NCBI RefSeq assembly: GCF_008329525.1
Contig: NZ_NPKQ01000004.1
Span: forward strand, 422,272 to 486,271
Direction: 5' to 3'
DNA: 64,000 nt
Source: Tardiphaga sp. P9-11
GTDB taxonomy: Bacteria; Pseudomonadota; Alphaproteobacteria; Rhizobiales; Xanthobacteraceae
The notes below the pieces were generated by a model that did no database searches, had not been told where the DNA came from, and worked only from the letters and a program-made list of their open reading frames with translations. Positions 44,845 through 53,628 of this stretch are shown one piece after another; the first letter of the stretch is position 1; the number at the start of each line of letters is the position of its first letter. Position numbers and translations under genes: made by a program.

Positions 44845-45633
44845 TCATTCAGCCGCCATCTGCAGGAACTTGCGCTTCAGGGCGTTGACCCTGGCGACGT
44901 AACCCGCAACGGAATGGTCGCCGCATCGCTCATTGGCCGTCATCTGGAAGCGACGGCGCGCATAGGCAGTGGCGGGACCACCGCCGCAGAGATGGATGAA
45001 GGCGGCGAGATCCTGCACCTGTTGCGGGGTCGGCGTCACACCGCCGGCGCGCGCGAGGACGGCGGCGACATTGCGGTCCAGATAGATCGATGCGAGCTCG
45101 GTGGCATGGCTCGGAATGGCGCGAATATAGGGGCCGAAGCCGCAGCCCGTCTCCTGAACTGCGTTCGCCCGGATGCAGAACCGCGAAACTTCAGCATAGG
45201 CAGGATCGGTCATTTGAAAGAGACCGACGGCGCTGGATGCGGGCCGGTAGATCGCGAACGGATTGAAGCTGAACCGCCAGCGCCAATAGGTGCGGTCCAG
45301 GGGATTGCCGGAGCTCTCGACCTGCGCCAGCGCTGCCAGCAATTCGGGCGTGATCGACCGTGTCGAAAAGGCGCGAAACAGCGGCCCGTAATGCTGCCAC
45401 GTCTCGGCCGGCTCCTTGTCCAGCCTGTGGCCGACAAAGAAGAACAATTCCGTCGGTTTGTGGATCACGTGATAGATGAGGTTGGACAGTACGAGGGTGA
45501 CAAGCACGATTGCGATGGCGCCAGTGATTTGAATGGCGCGCGGCAGTTTCCCGAACTTCCGGTGCGCCGAGCGCAGGCTGCGCCGCCAGTTGCGACGGCG
45601 TTTGGCGCTGAAGATGAACGGGACCTTCGTCAT
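44845..45633 (-). CDS. Lytic transglycosylase SLT-domain protein, membrane-anchored
   Basis: A protein of 262 residues. A basic N-terminus and one membrane helix (about 34-56, AIQITGAIAIVLVTLVLSNL) anchor a periplasmic domain. The catalytic Glu106 is in ALAQVESSGNPLDRTYWRW, followed by SAVGLFQMTDPAYAE, the usual SLT family 1 order. It cleaves peptidoglycan glycan strands. It starts 17 nt after the small HTH gene stop on the same strand. Confidence 0.85.
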   Translation of the reverse strand: MTKVPFIFSAKRRRNWRRSLRSAHRKFGKLPRAIQITGAIAIVLVTLVLSNLIYHVIHKPTELFFFVGHRLDKEPAETWQHYGPLFRAFSTRSITPELLAALAQVESSGNPLDRTYWRWRFSFNPFAIYRPASSAVGLFQMTDPAYAEVSRFCIRANAVQETGCGFGPYIRAIPSHATELASIYLDRNVAAVLARAGGVTPTPQQVQDLAAFIHLCGGGPATAYARRRFQMTANERCGDHSVAGYVARVNALKRKFLQMAAE

Positions 45634-45649
45634 GGCTGATGGCAGCGCG

Positions 45650-45826
45650 CTAATCCGCCTGCGGCTGGCTGATGCCGAGCTTCTTGACGCGGGTGCGGAC
45701 TGATAGCGGTGACCGCTTCAACCGGATCGCGATCTCGTTGACGCTGCGCCCGACCGACAATTGCCGCCGCAACTCTTCGTCCTGCTGTGAGGTCCAGACG
45801 GCGTCGGATTTCTGGCTTAGTTTCAT
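45650..45826 (-). CDS. Small HTH protein (58 residues)
   Basis: It opens MKLSQKSDAVWTSQQDEELR, then VGRSVNEIAIRLKRSPLSVR and TRVKKLGIS. The W-x-x-xxDEEL start and SVNEIAxRLxRS helix are like the GcrA/SANT-type HTH motifs used for DNA binding. It lies just upstream of the lytic transglycosylase gene on the same strand. The weak ribosome site lowers confidence, but the domain is clear. Confidence 0.65.
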   Translation of the reverse strand: MKLSQKSDAVWTSQQDEELRRQLSVGRSVNEIAIRLKRSPLSVRTRVKKLGISQPQAD

Positions 45827-45845
45827 GAGGACTTATAATAGTCTG

Positions 45846-45970
45846 TAGCCCGGATGAAGCCAACGGGGCGCGCGTTACGCGCCCGATGATAAACACCGCG
45901 CAATCCGGGTGCTGCATACGATCATCCGATCGATCCCGGATTACGCTGCGCTATCCGCCCTACGCTTGCT
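45846..45970. repeat. REP-like dispersed repeat
   Basis: It begins GTAGCCCGGATGAAGC, contains a GGGCGCGCGTTACGCGCCC inverted segment, and ends ATTACGCTGCGCTATCCGCC followed by CTACGCTTGCT. The last part recurs at about 46683-46715 inside the second dispersed repeat. The start also matches the arms of the terminator at 19688-19723. A typical intergenic palindromic repeat. Confidence 0.7.
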
Positions 45971-46031
45971 GATGACGCTTGCTGGTTGGATGTCGCAGTG
46001 AAGGCCAACGCATTGATGTTGGTGCATCCGA

Positions 46032-46478
46032 TTACTGGTTCTGGATGGAGACGCTCATTCCGCTCAGGTCGAAATCGAACTGGAGGCCCAGTTGCTCGCC
46101 TTCCAGCGTCAGGACCACGCCCTTGGCGTTGCGCATCTGGATGGCGCGCCTGCCTGCACCGATCGCGACACCTGCACCGAGCGCCGTATAAATGCCTTCG
46201 ATGTCCGAAGCCTGATGCATATTCTGCGCCGCGCCGACCAGATCGGTCGAGGAGCCCCCAAACGTCAGGCCCGCGCTCACGCCGCCGATGCGAAACGGAT
46301 ACATCTCACCACGGAAACTGAGGATTCCGCTCCCTGCCTGTGCTCCGATGAACCATCCGGCCTTGAAGAACTTGAAGCGGACTTTGCCGGTGTCCGCGTG
46401 AGCGGGCAGCGACAGTGCGGCGGACAGCAGGGTTGCGACGGTGAGGCGAGCGAGGCAGCGAGCCATTGAAAAGCGCAT
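46032..46478 (-). CDS. DUF1134 (EipA-like) exported protein
   Basis: A protein of 148 residues with a signal peptide (cleavage near PAHAD). The family core is clear: GSGILSFRGEMYPFRIGG, FGGSSTDLVGAAQN, DIEGIYTALGAGVAIGAG, NAKGVVLTLEGEQLGLQF. DUF1134 includes EipA of Brucella, a periplasmic protein needed for envelope integrity. It is shorter than typical EipA. The ATG at 46478 is chosen; the frame extends to 46604 without support. Confidence 0.8.
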   Translation of the reverse strand: MRFSMARCLARLTVATLLSAALSLPAHADTGKVRFKFFKAGWFIGAQAGSGILSFRGEMYPFRIGGVSAGLTFGGSSTDLVGAAQNMHQASDIEGIYTALGAGVAIGAGRRAIQMRNAKGVVLTLEGEQLGLQFDFDLSGMSVSIQNQ

Positions 46479-46620
46479 ATTGATATTCCGGTCATCGGGC
46501 TGCCGCGTGGCGGCACTGCGGCAACTAGATAGAGCATCGCAGGCCTCGTCAATGACGTAGGTCGACGCGCGGTCGCCTCCCAAGGGGCGCAACGTCCGAC
46601 TCAACGAGTGGGGCGCAAGT

Positions 46621-46665
46621 GCGACCTGTCCGCCGTAGCTCGCAGAGCGAAGGCGGAAGCGTATT
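46621..46665. repeat. Dispersed REP-like repeat, copy 2 core
   Basis: The same 45-nt core as 42669-42713 with one mismatch. The wider unit (about 46610-46727) continues into a stretch shared with 45938-45970 and ends CTAGTCG, which provides the stop codon of the truncated integrase frame. Confidence 0.75.
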
Positions 46666-46721
46666 GCGCCGATACGACGATGGCGGGTTACGCTGCGCTA
46701 ACCGGCCTACGCTTGCTCCTA

Positions 46722-47432
46722 CTAGTCGATTGAGGTTGAGAACCGAAGGTTGTTTCGGCAACTCAAGTCTATGAAGGTCGGAAAATAACTCTCTCGCCGC
46801 GCACGATCCAGAAGTTCGATAGGGCAAAGTAAAACTCGAGTAACCATTATCTCGTCCTCCATCTTTCGTGCGAACAGGTCGAACCACAAGGTCTGAATGT
46901 GGGCGATGGAAAGCTTGTCGGCCATATGATAACGAAGATCGCCTACAATAGGGTAAGGCATATGCCACCCGTTATGCCGAGACGCGCGCGTTGGCATAAT
47001 GTATCGCGATGAGAGCAGGTGAGGAAATCCGTTGATGCTGGCCCAATGGAGAAAGTGGGTCACGTCATCAGCGAGCGCGTTTGCAGTTTTTGGATTTAGA
47101 GGCCGTCCCGATGCTGAGCAACGCCCGTGGAGCAGGTCGTTCTGATATGCGATGACGGCGTCGTATGTGACAGTACGCCAATCGTGGAGTGTGAGGGCTG
47201 TCCATCGCGAAAAGTCCGCAAGGTGATACGCGATTGCTTTCAGGGTTGCGTGACGTGGGAAGTCTTTGAAATCCGAGCCCGGTCTGAAGATGCGGGCTGC
47301 GCGCTCGCGAAGATATCTGGAGTGCTCTGGCAAATAGCCGCCATGGTCGTCAAAGAGCACAGGAACGTGCGCCCAACGACCGAAGCCGCTTTGCTTGAGG
47401 AGCACCGGGTCTGGGATGAATACCTTCGCCAT
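46722..47432 (-). pseudogene. Tyrosine integrase, N-terminal part only
   Basis: A 236-residue frame. The sequence (GDLRYHMADKLS, LHDWRTVTYDAVIAYQNDLL and the LNPKTANALADDVTHFLHWA helix) reads as the SAM-like core-binding domain of a long site-specific integrase. The catalytic R-H-R-Y domain is absent: the frame stops inside a dispersed repeat after RFSTSID. It is therefore a truncated, inactive integrase. It follows the DNA-binding gene by 27 nt. Confidence 0.65.
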
Positions 47433-47458
47433 TTCTTATAGCTCGCAGCGGAACGCAA

Positions 47459-48193
47459 TCATGTCGGATGTTCCGAAGTCGAATCTGGGGCAAGTTCCGC
47501 GGGCGCAGAGCGAGAGACGCGCTGCTCTTTCGCGGAATACCGTCCTCTCAGGCCGCGCCGCTGTGCTCCCATCTTTCGTCTGATGTGTAATGGAACGGCA
47601 GCGTCGACCTGGGTCGCGCGGAGAATGGCACCACCAAACTTGGGGTAATCACGAAATCTCGCGACGACTTGTACGCGATGATTTCGAATTGCTTCGATCA
47701 AGTCAAAGATGGGAATGTGCTTGCGGTTGGGCGCGTCGGCTAGCAACACACAGTCGTCAGCAATTTCGGTGTGTGGCGGCACATCTGGGATCAGTTCATC
47801 AACCCATGCTTCGATATCGCGTCGCCTGAACAGGTACCTGTGCTTCGGACCGTTCTTTCCACCAGGAATCCAAACAGGCAATTCAGCTGCGTCGCGCAGC
47901 TTCATTGCTATCTTACGACCAACTCCTAGTATCGGCGCAATGTCGGTGAACGAAACAGAATCTGCAAAGTCCTCTGCAAGTCGGGTCACATCTTGGCGTT
48001 GCACCCTGACAGGACTGCCCTTGCGTTTCTCTTCGCGTATCTTACCCTCGGCTTCGAGCAATGTTCGCAACGTGCCCGAGCGTACCCCAATTTCTGATGC
48101 AGCTTCCGACAAGGTCGATGTCGGTCGTTGTCTTTGGTTTTCCGTGAGCGAGGGGAAGATCTCGGCTCGCCAATTCCATTCGTCAGTTGGCAA
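47459..48193 (-). CDS. Putative DNA-binding protein of a mobile element (HTH/excisionase-like)
   Basis: A protein of 244 residues. Two helix-turn-helix-like segments are seen: TLSEAASEIGVRSGTLRTLL and FTDIAPILGVGRKIAMKLRD, then HRYLFRRRDIEAWVDEL, as in MerR/excisionase or TniQ C-terminal regions. The start is TTG at 48193 with a strong GAGGAG site. The C-terminus is Arg/Ser-rich and low-complexity. Probably cargo or control gene of the former island; no enzymatic motif. Confidence 0.5.
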   Translation of the reverse strand: MPTDEWNWRAEIFPSLTENQRQRPTSTLSEAASEIGVRSGTLRTLLEAEGKIREEKRKGSPVRVQRQDVTRLAEDFADSVSFTDIAPILGVGRKIAMKLRDAAELPVWIPGGKNGPKHRYLFRRRDIEAWVDELIPDVPPHTEIADDCVLLADAPNRKHIPIFDLIEAIRNHRVQVVARFRDYPKFGGAILRATQVDAAVPLHIRRKMGAQRRGLRGRYSAKEQRVSRSAPAELAPDSTSEHPT

Positions 48194-48920
48194 GAAACGC
48201 TCCTCTTAGGACAAACCGTTGGAACTCGAGCGCGGTTTTTCGCTTCTGCGGATTACGGTATGAGTAGGAAAGGCTCTCACACCCATTGTTCGTGTAACGG
48301 TGCCCTCTTGCCGCGCGCCACCGTTCGTTGGACTGGGTCCAACGTGAGCTTGATGCAATGGGGACCGCGCCTTCGAGCTAACGAAGATACGTTCTCAGAC
48401 GAGTGTGCCTGTTAGCTGCGGGGCAAGGGCGGCTCCGTCGTGTGGTGGATCAGTCACCGACAAGTAAGTCATAAGGAGCACGGTGTCCAGAATTTTTATG
48501 ATATAAGTAATTGAAAACACGAAAGAATTCGATCTATTCGGGAGGCTTTCGATACAAGGTTTTGATCCTTCAAATCCAGTCTCTGCTTCGTCGTTAGAGG
48601 GATCGAAATCTTGAGGAGGCATGGCGAAGACGATCCAGTAGCTCCGATCCCAAGGATTCGATCCGTCCGAGGTCACAAACGACCACCGATCACCGACTGC
48701 GACGTTGCGCGTGCTGTTGGTATCGCGCCAGTCGGAGTATCGGCAGCATTCGGGCGACAACGACCTGCACAAGGTCTTGCGTTGTGATCGCGCTGCTCGT
48801 CGGCCTGCAGCGTCCGCCGATTGATAGCGAAGGCCATCCCCATGACGTGCCGGTCGCGTTGAGCTGCTGCCGGTTTGATGGACACCAAGTTTGGGTGTTT
48901 CATAAAGCCGGAGGTGTCTC
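48194..48920. other. AT-richer stretch without a confident gene
   Basis: About 730 nt between the island DNA-binding gene and the IS3 fragment. A minus-strand frame (48395-48952) contains WSFVTSDGSNPWDRSYWIVF and a hydrophobic segment IIKILDTVLLMTYLS that could be the end of a decayed gene. The first half looks like noncoding or shadow translation. No ribosome site or family match. Confidence 0.35.
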
Positions 48921-49133
48921 ATGGAGAGACGAAGGTTCAGTCGAGAGTTCAAGGTCGAGGCGGTCAGGCTCGTCAGGGAGCGTGGAGTATCAGTAGCGCA
49001 GGCCGGACGGGATCTGGACGTTCATGAGAACGTGTTGCGCAAATGGGTGAAGGAGTTCGGCTCTGACCCGGCGCAGGCCTTCCCCGGCCAACCGACGAGA
49101 GATTCAAGAAGAGCAACGACCTCGTCGCTGTGA
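48921..49133 (+). mobile_element. IS3-family OrfA fragment
   Basis: Residues 1-57 match IS3-type transposase OrfA: RRRFSREFKVEAVRLVRERG, then AQAGRDLDVHENVLRKWVKE and FPGQ. After FPGQ, where the leucine-zipper and OrfB frameshift region should follow, the match ends and the frame stops at 70 residues. OrfB is absent. The element is dead; its left end lies around 48885-48920 and its right boundary is unclear. Confidence 0.7.
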
Positions 49134-49380
49134 TCGTTCGCCCCGTCGTGCCTGGCGGCTTTCCGAAGGATCGCGTTGGAGCCGATGCGAAGGGGCCCCG
49201 CAACTAGTGTGCACAATGGTCGCGGAGGACCCGAAGGGAACTGCGACGTCATCTTGGCGGAGGGACGCGACGCGACGGCGGCCATGTCGCGGTCGCCGGA
49301 GACTGTTGGCTCGCCTCCGTTCCGGATTTGCTTCTCTGCCGACCGCGAGGCCCGAACCTGCGGTCGTCGGCCTCCGTCTC

Positions 49381-50274
49381 CTACGACGCCGCAGCGTGGG
49401 ATTCGGCGATCTGCCCCTTGAGCCAATGGATGAAACTGCGTGCCTTACGGCCGAGGGGACGTTGTTTCGGCCAGGCGACATAGTGGGCCATCGGGCGCTC
49501 GAACGGCGCGTTGAACAGCGGCACCAACGTTCCGTCCTGGATCTCGTTGCGCAGTAGGAAGAGCTGACCGACCGCGACGCCGACGCCTTCGACCGCGGCC
49601 TGATAGGTCAGCACCGAACTCGGAAAACTGATGCCTTCGTTGGTCAGCAGGTCCGGCCGCTTGACCGCCATCAGCCAATCCGGCCAGTCGGTCCGGCGGT
49701 AGTGCGAATGCAGGAGCGGCACCTTCTTGAGGTCGTCGAGCTCGAAGAGCCGCCCGCTCTTGATGAGCTTGGGGCTGCAGACGGGCTGGATCATGTCCTT
49801 GAACAGCAGTTCGGTCTCGACGCCCGGCCAATTGCCGGCGCCGAATTGGACGGCGAGGTCGACCTTGTCCTTTTCGAAGTCGATCGGCGCGACCATGTTG
49901 CTGATGTTCAGCTTGATCTGCGGATAGGCGACGTAGAACGACGGCAACCGGTGGATCAGCCATTTGGCTGCGAAGGTGGTGTAGAGCCGGATCTTGAGCG
50001 GTTCGGCCTTGCCGGTCGCGGTGATGTTCGCGGTCGCGTTGTCGATAATCCGGAAGGCGGGTGCGATCTGGCGCTGGAATTCCTCACCCTCGGACGTGAG
50101 GCGCAATCCGTGCTTGTCGCGCTCGAACAACCGTACGCCCAGGAACCTCTCCAGGGTGTTGATCTGCCGGCTGATCGCCGGCTGGGTGACCCGGAGCTCT
50201 GCCGCCGCACTTGTGAAATTCAGATGCCGGGCGGCGACATCGAAGACGTGCAGTGGGTTCAAAGGAGGCAGCAT
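49381..50274 (-). CDS. LysR-family regulator, GcvA-like
   Basis: A protein of 297 residues. The opening LPPLNPLHVFDVAARHLNFT and SAAAELRVTQPAISRQINTL are typical of the GcvA branch, and the effector domain includes LKIRLYTTFAAKWLIHRLPS. Divergent from the acyl-CoA dehydrogenase operon, with a perfect dyad (50284-50298) 10 nt before its own start. It likely controls that operon. Confidence 0.9.
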   Translation of the reverse strand: MLPPLNPLHVFDVAARHLNFTSAAAELRVTQPAISRQINTLERFLGVRLFERDKHGLRLTSEGEEFQRQIAPAFRIIDNATANITATGKAEPLKIRLYTTFAAKWLIHRLPSFYVAYPQIKLNISNMVAPIDFEKDKVDLAVQFGAGNWPGVETELLFKDMIQPVCSPKLIKSGRLFELDDLKKVPLLHSHYRRTDWPDWLMAVKRPDLLTNEGISFPSSVLTYQAAVEGVGVAVGQLFLLRNEIQDGTLVPLFNAPFERPMAHYVAWPKQRPLGRKARSFIHWLKGQIAESHAAAS

Positions 50275-50283
50275 GGATTGCCC

Positions 50284-50298
50284 ATTACATTAAGTAAT
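50284..50298. promoter_or_regulatory. Candidate LysR-box
   Basis: ATTAC - ATTAA - GTAAT, a perfect dyad in the 105-nt region between the LysR gene and the acyl-CoA dehydrogenase gene. Confidence 0.5.
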
Positions 50299-50379
50299 AT
50301 CCCTATAACCGATGTTCAGTTGCCGGTCAAAGTCCTGGTTGGGAAACAGGGCGCACATCCCAGCAGGTGCGGCGGACAC

Positions 50380-51540
50380 ATGAATTTCGAACTCAACGAA
50401 GAACAGCAGGCGTTCGCGGACTCGGTCCGCCGCTTCGCCGAGTCCAACCTAAAGGACGGCGCGCTCGAGCGCGCGCATGATCCCCAATTCCCGCGCGATG
50501 TCGCCCGACTGCTCGGCAAGCAGGGTCTCATGGGCATCGCCTTCGACCCAGAGGACGGCGGTCAGGGTGGCACGCTTTTCGACAGCGTGATCGCCATCGA
50601 ACAGATCGCCTCCGTGTGTCCCCGCAGCGCCGACGTGGTGCAGGCCGGCAACTTCGGTCCCATCCGCACCTTCGTGGAATACGCGACGCCGGAGCAGAAG
50701 GAGCGGTGGCTTCCCGATCTGCTTGCCGGCAACATCTGCATCAGCCTCGGCATGAGCGAACCCGACGCGGGATCCGCCGTCACCGAACTGAAGACCTCGG
50801 CGACACCGGACGGCGACGACTATCTCATCAACGGCAGCAAGGTGTTCGGCACCCACAGTCCGGATGCCGCGATCTATCTCGTCTACGTCCGGTTCGGGCC
50901 TGGCGTGAACGGCATCGGCTCCGTCATCATCGAACGGGAAGCGCCGGGCTTCACCATCGGCAAGCCGACGGCGTTCATGAGCGGCGAGCAGTGGAGCCAG
51001 CTCTATTTCGAGAACTGCCGCATCCCGGCAAAGAATGTGCTGCTGGGCCCGGGCGGGTTCAAGAAGCAGATCTCCGGCTTCAACGTGGAGCGTCTCGGCA
51101 ATTCTTCGCGCGCCCTTGCGGTGGGCCGCTACGCCTTCAACCTCGCCCGGGAGCATGCGCTGATCCGGAAGCAGTTCGGTCGTCCGCTGTGCGAATTCCA
51201 GGGGCTGCAGTGGAAGTTCGCCGACATGGCGCTGAAGCTGGAGTCCGCGCAGATGCTGCTGTATCGCGCCGCCAGCGTTACCCAGGGCCTTCCGTCGCCA
51301 TACCAGACGGCGATCGCCAAGCTCGCCTGCAACCAGGCCGGTTTCGATGTCGCCAACGAGGCCGTCCAGATCATGGGCGGTCTCGGCTACAGCCAGGAAT
51401 CGCTCGCGGAATACTGCATGCGCCGGACCCGCGGCTGGATGATCGCCGGCGGCTCGACCGAGATCCTCAAGAACCGTATCGCGGAGGACGTGTTCGAACG
51501 CCGCTTCGACCAACGTGGACAGGCAACACGTGCAAGCTGA
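50380..51540 (+). CDS. Acyl-CoA dehydrogenase
   Basis: A protein of 386 residues covering the three ACAD domains (MNFELNEEQQAFADSVRRFA; SLGMSEPDAGSAVTELKT; RKQFGRPLCEFQGLQWKFAD; MGGLGYSQES). The usual C-terminal catalytic Glu position reads IAGGSTEI, without it. Glu237 in FNVERLG fits the alternative catalytic base of isovaleryl/long-chain types. FAD-dependent alpha,beta-dehydrogenation of an acyl-CoA is expected. It is the first gene of the operon, 1 nt before the synthetase start. Confidence 0.9.
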   Translation: MNFELNEEQQAFADSVRRFAESNLKDGALERAHDPQFPRDVARLLGKQGLMGIAFDPEDGGQGGTLFDSVIAIEQIASVCPRSADVVQAGNFGPIRTFVEYATPEQKERWLPDLLAGNICISLGMSEPDAGSAVTELKTSATPDGDDYLINGSKVFGTHSPDAAIYLVYVRFGPGVNGIGSVIIEREAPGFTIGKPTAFMSGEQWSQLYFENCRIPAKNVLLGPGGFKKQISGFNVERLGNSSRALAVGRYAFNLAREHALIRKQFGRPLCEFQGLQWKFADMALKLESAQMLLYRAASVTQGLPSPYQTAIAKLACNQAGFDVANEAVQIMGGLGYSQESLAEYCMRRTRGWMIAGGSTEILKNRIAEDVFERRFDQRGQATRAS

Positions 51541-51541
51541 C

Positions 51542-53614
51542 ATGAAAAGACCGTCGCTCGGACAGGCGCTGCTCGCCCCGCGCAGCATCGCGCTCGTCGG
51601 CGCGTCCGACGATGTCTCGAAGACCTCGGCGCGTCCGCTGCAGTATCTGCGGAGCGCCGGATACGAAGGCACGATCTATCCGATCAATCCGCGTCGCGCG
51701 ACGGTCCTGGGCGAACAGGCATGGCCGTCGCTGGCCGACCTGCCGTCGGTGCCGGACCACGCCTTCATCCTGACGCCCACCGAGGGAGTGATGGAAGCCG
51801 CTTCCGAATGCGCGCGCCTTGGCGTGCCGGTGGCGACGATCCTGGCGTCTGGTTTCTCGGAAGGCGGCGAAGAGGGACTGAGGCTGGTCGCCGAGCTGCA
51901 GAAGCTCTGCGCGGAGACCGGGCTGCGGATTCTCGGACCATCCAGCCTCGGCGCCATCAACTTGCGCCATAAGACCATCATCACGGCCAACGCCGCGTTC
52001 GCCGAGCCCGACCTGCCGACCGGCGGCATCTTCGTCGCCTCGCACAGCGGAAGCCTTCTCGGCGCCCTCATCTCGCGCGGCAAGACCCGCAATGTCGGCT
52101 TCGCTGGACTGGTTTCGGTCGGCAACGAGATCGATCTCAGCCTCGGCGAGATCTGTTCGGCGACGCTCAATGATCCCGAGATCACGGGCTACATGCTGTT
52201 TCTGGAAAGCATCCGTCACGCCCAGGACCTGCGCACCTTCGCGATCGCCGCGGCCGAACGTGGCAAGCCGGTGGTCGCCTACAAGCTCGGCCGTTCCGCC
52301 GCCGCCGCCGAACTCGCGCTGTCGCACACCGGCGCCCTTGCCGGCGAAGACGACGTCGCCGCCGCCTTCCTGGCCGACTGCGGCATCGCGCGCGTGTTCA
52401 ATTTCGAGACGCTCCTCGAATCCCTGCCGCTGCTGCAGCGCATGCCCGCGCGTGCAGCAGGAGCTCGCAGCAAGCGCGTCGGCGTCGTCACGACGACCGG
52501 GGGAGGAGCGGCCATGGTCGTGGACGAGCTGTCGGTGCGCGGTATCGACGTCGTGAAGCCGAGCGACGAGACGTTCGCGCGTCTCGCCGCGGCGGGCGTC
52601 AAGGCCAACCATGAGCGCATCACGGACCTCACGCTGGCCGGCACGCGCTACGACGTGATGAAGGCCGCGCTGGACACCATGCTGTCCGCACCGGAATTCG
52701 ACGTCGTGGTCGCGGTGATCGGCTCGTCGGCGCGGTTCAAGCCGGAGCTTGCGGTCAAGCCCGCCATCGATAGCGCGGCTTCTTCGAAGCCCTTGGTCAC
52801 GTTCCTGGTGCCGGACGCTCCAGATGCGCTCGCCATGCTCACGGCCGCAGGCGTGCCCAACTTCCGGACTCCGGAATCCTGCGCCGACGCGGTCGCCGCC
52901 GCGCTGCTGCGGCGGCGGCCGGTGGCGGCACCGACCACGCGGCACGATACGGCGGTCGCGGCGACCCGGCAGTTGGACGAACTCGCGGCCTACGAGCTGT
53001 TCGAGAAGGTGGGTGTCCCGCACGCGCCGACCGTAGCCGTCGCCGTGGATGCGGCCTCCGTCACGTTGCCCTTCGCATATCCGGTTGCAGTGAAGCTGCT
53101 TTCAGAGGAGATCGCGCACAAGACCGAGGTGGGCGGCGTCGTCCTCAACGTCCAGAGCGAAGCCGAGTTGAAGAAGGCCATGCGCAAGATCGCCGACAAT
53201 GTGGGGACGCACCGGCCCGATGCGGACGTCTCCCGGGTGCTCGTACAGCCGATGACTTCGGGCCTCGGCGAGATGCTGCTCGGCTACCGCGTCGATCCGG
53301 AGGCCGGCCCGATGGTCCTTCTCGCCGCCGGTGGCATCTACACGGAAATCTACAGGGACCGCAGCATCCGGCTGGCGCCTGTCGACGTGGACGGGGCCCG
53401 TAGCATGATCTCCGAGTTGTCGATCACGAAGGTCTTCCAGGGGTTCCGGAACAAGCCGCACGGCGACCTGGAGGCGCTGGCGCATGCCATCGTCGCGATG
53501 TCGCAGCTTGCGCATGAGAGCACGGTCGTGGTGGATGCCGAAATCAATCCACTGATCATAAATCGGGCGGGCGAGGGCGTCGTCGCGGTTGACGCGCTGA
53601 TCGCAATAGCCTGA
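51542..53614 (+). CDS. ADP-forming acyl-CoA synthetase (acetate-CoA ligase family)
   Basis: A protein of 690 residues. It has an N-terminal CoA-binding Rossmann domain (PRSIALVGASDD, YPINPRRATVLGEQAWPSL), a succinyl-CoA-ligase-like part with the phospho-His262 in LSHTGALAGEDD, and a C-terminal ATP-grasp domain from about residue 480 (YPVAVKLLSEEIAHKTEVGG, VVVDAEINPLII). It makes or breaks an acyl-CoA with ADP/ATP. The start is at 51542, one base after the dehydrogenase stop. Confidence 0.9.
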   Translation: MKRPSLGQALLAPRSIALVGASDDVSKTSARPLQYLRSAGYEGTIYPINPRRATVLGEQAWPSLADLPSVPDHAFILTPTEGVMEAASECARLGVPVATILASGFSEGGEEGLRLVAELQKLCAETGLRILGPSSLGAINLRHKTIITANAAFAEPDLPTGGIFVASHSGSLLGALISRGKTRNVGFAGLVSVGNEIDLSLGEICSATLNDPEITGYMLFLESIRHAQDLRTFAIAAAERGKPVVAYKLGRSAAAAELALSHTGALAGEDDVAAAFLADCGIARVFNFETLLESLPLLQRMPARAAGARSKRVGVVTTTGGGAAMVVDELSVRGIDVVKPSDETFARLAAAGVKANHERITDLTLAGTRYDVMKAALDTMLSAPEFDVVVAVIGSSARFKPELAVKPAIDSAASSKPLVTFLVPDAPDALAMLTAAGVPNFRTPESCADAVAAALLRRRPVAAPTTRHDTAVAATRQLDELAAYELFEKVGVPHAPTVAVAVDAASVTLPFAYPVAVKLLSEEIAHKTEVGGVVLNVQSEAELKKAMRKIADNVGTHRPDADVSRVLVQPMTSGLGEMLLGYRVDPEAGPMVLLAAGGIYTEIYRDRSIRLAPVDVDGARSMISELSITKVFQGFRNKPHGDLEALAHAIVAMSQLAHESTVVVDAEINPLIINRAGEGVVAVDALIAIA

Positions 53615-53628
53615 AGGGAGAGGACGCC

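Noticed and set aside
45846..45970. Considered as an intrinsic terminator for neighbouring genes
   Set aside because: It has strong inverted segments but no T-run at the end, and parts recur elsewhere, so it is treated as a dispersed repeat.
48395..48952. 185-codon minus-strand frame
   Set aside because: The first half overlaps the IS3 fragment and looks like shadow; only the last part has some protein-like character, insufficient for a call.
49702..50379. Upstream extension of the acyl-CoA dehydrogenase frame
   Set aside because: It runs antisense through the LysR gene; homology begins at MNFELNEEQQ (50380).
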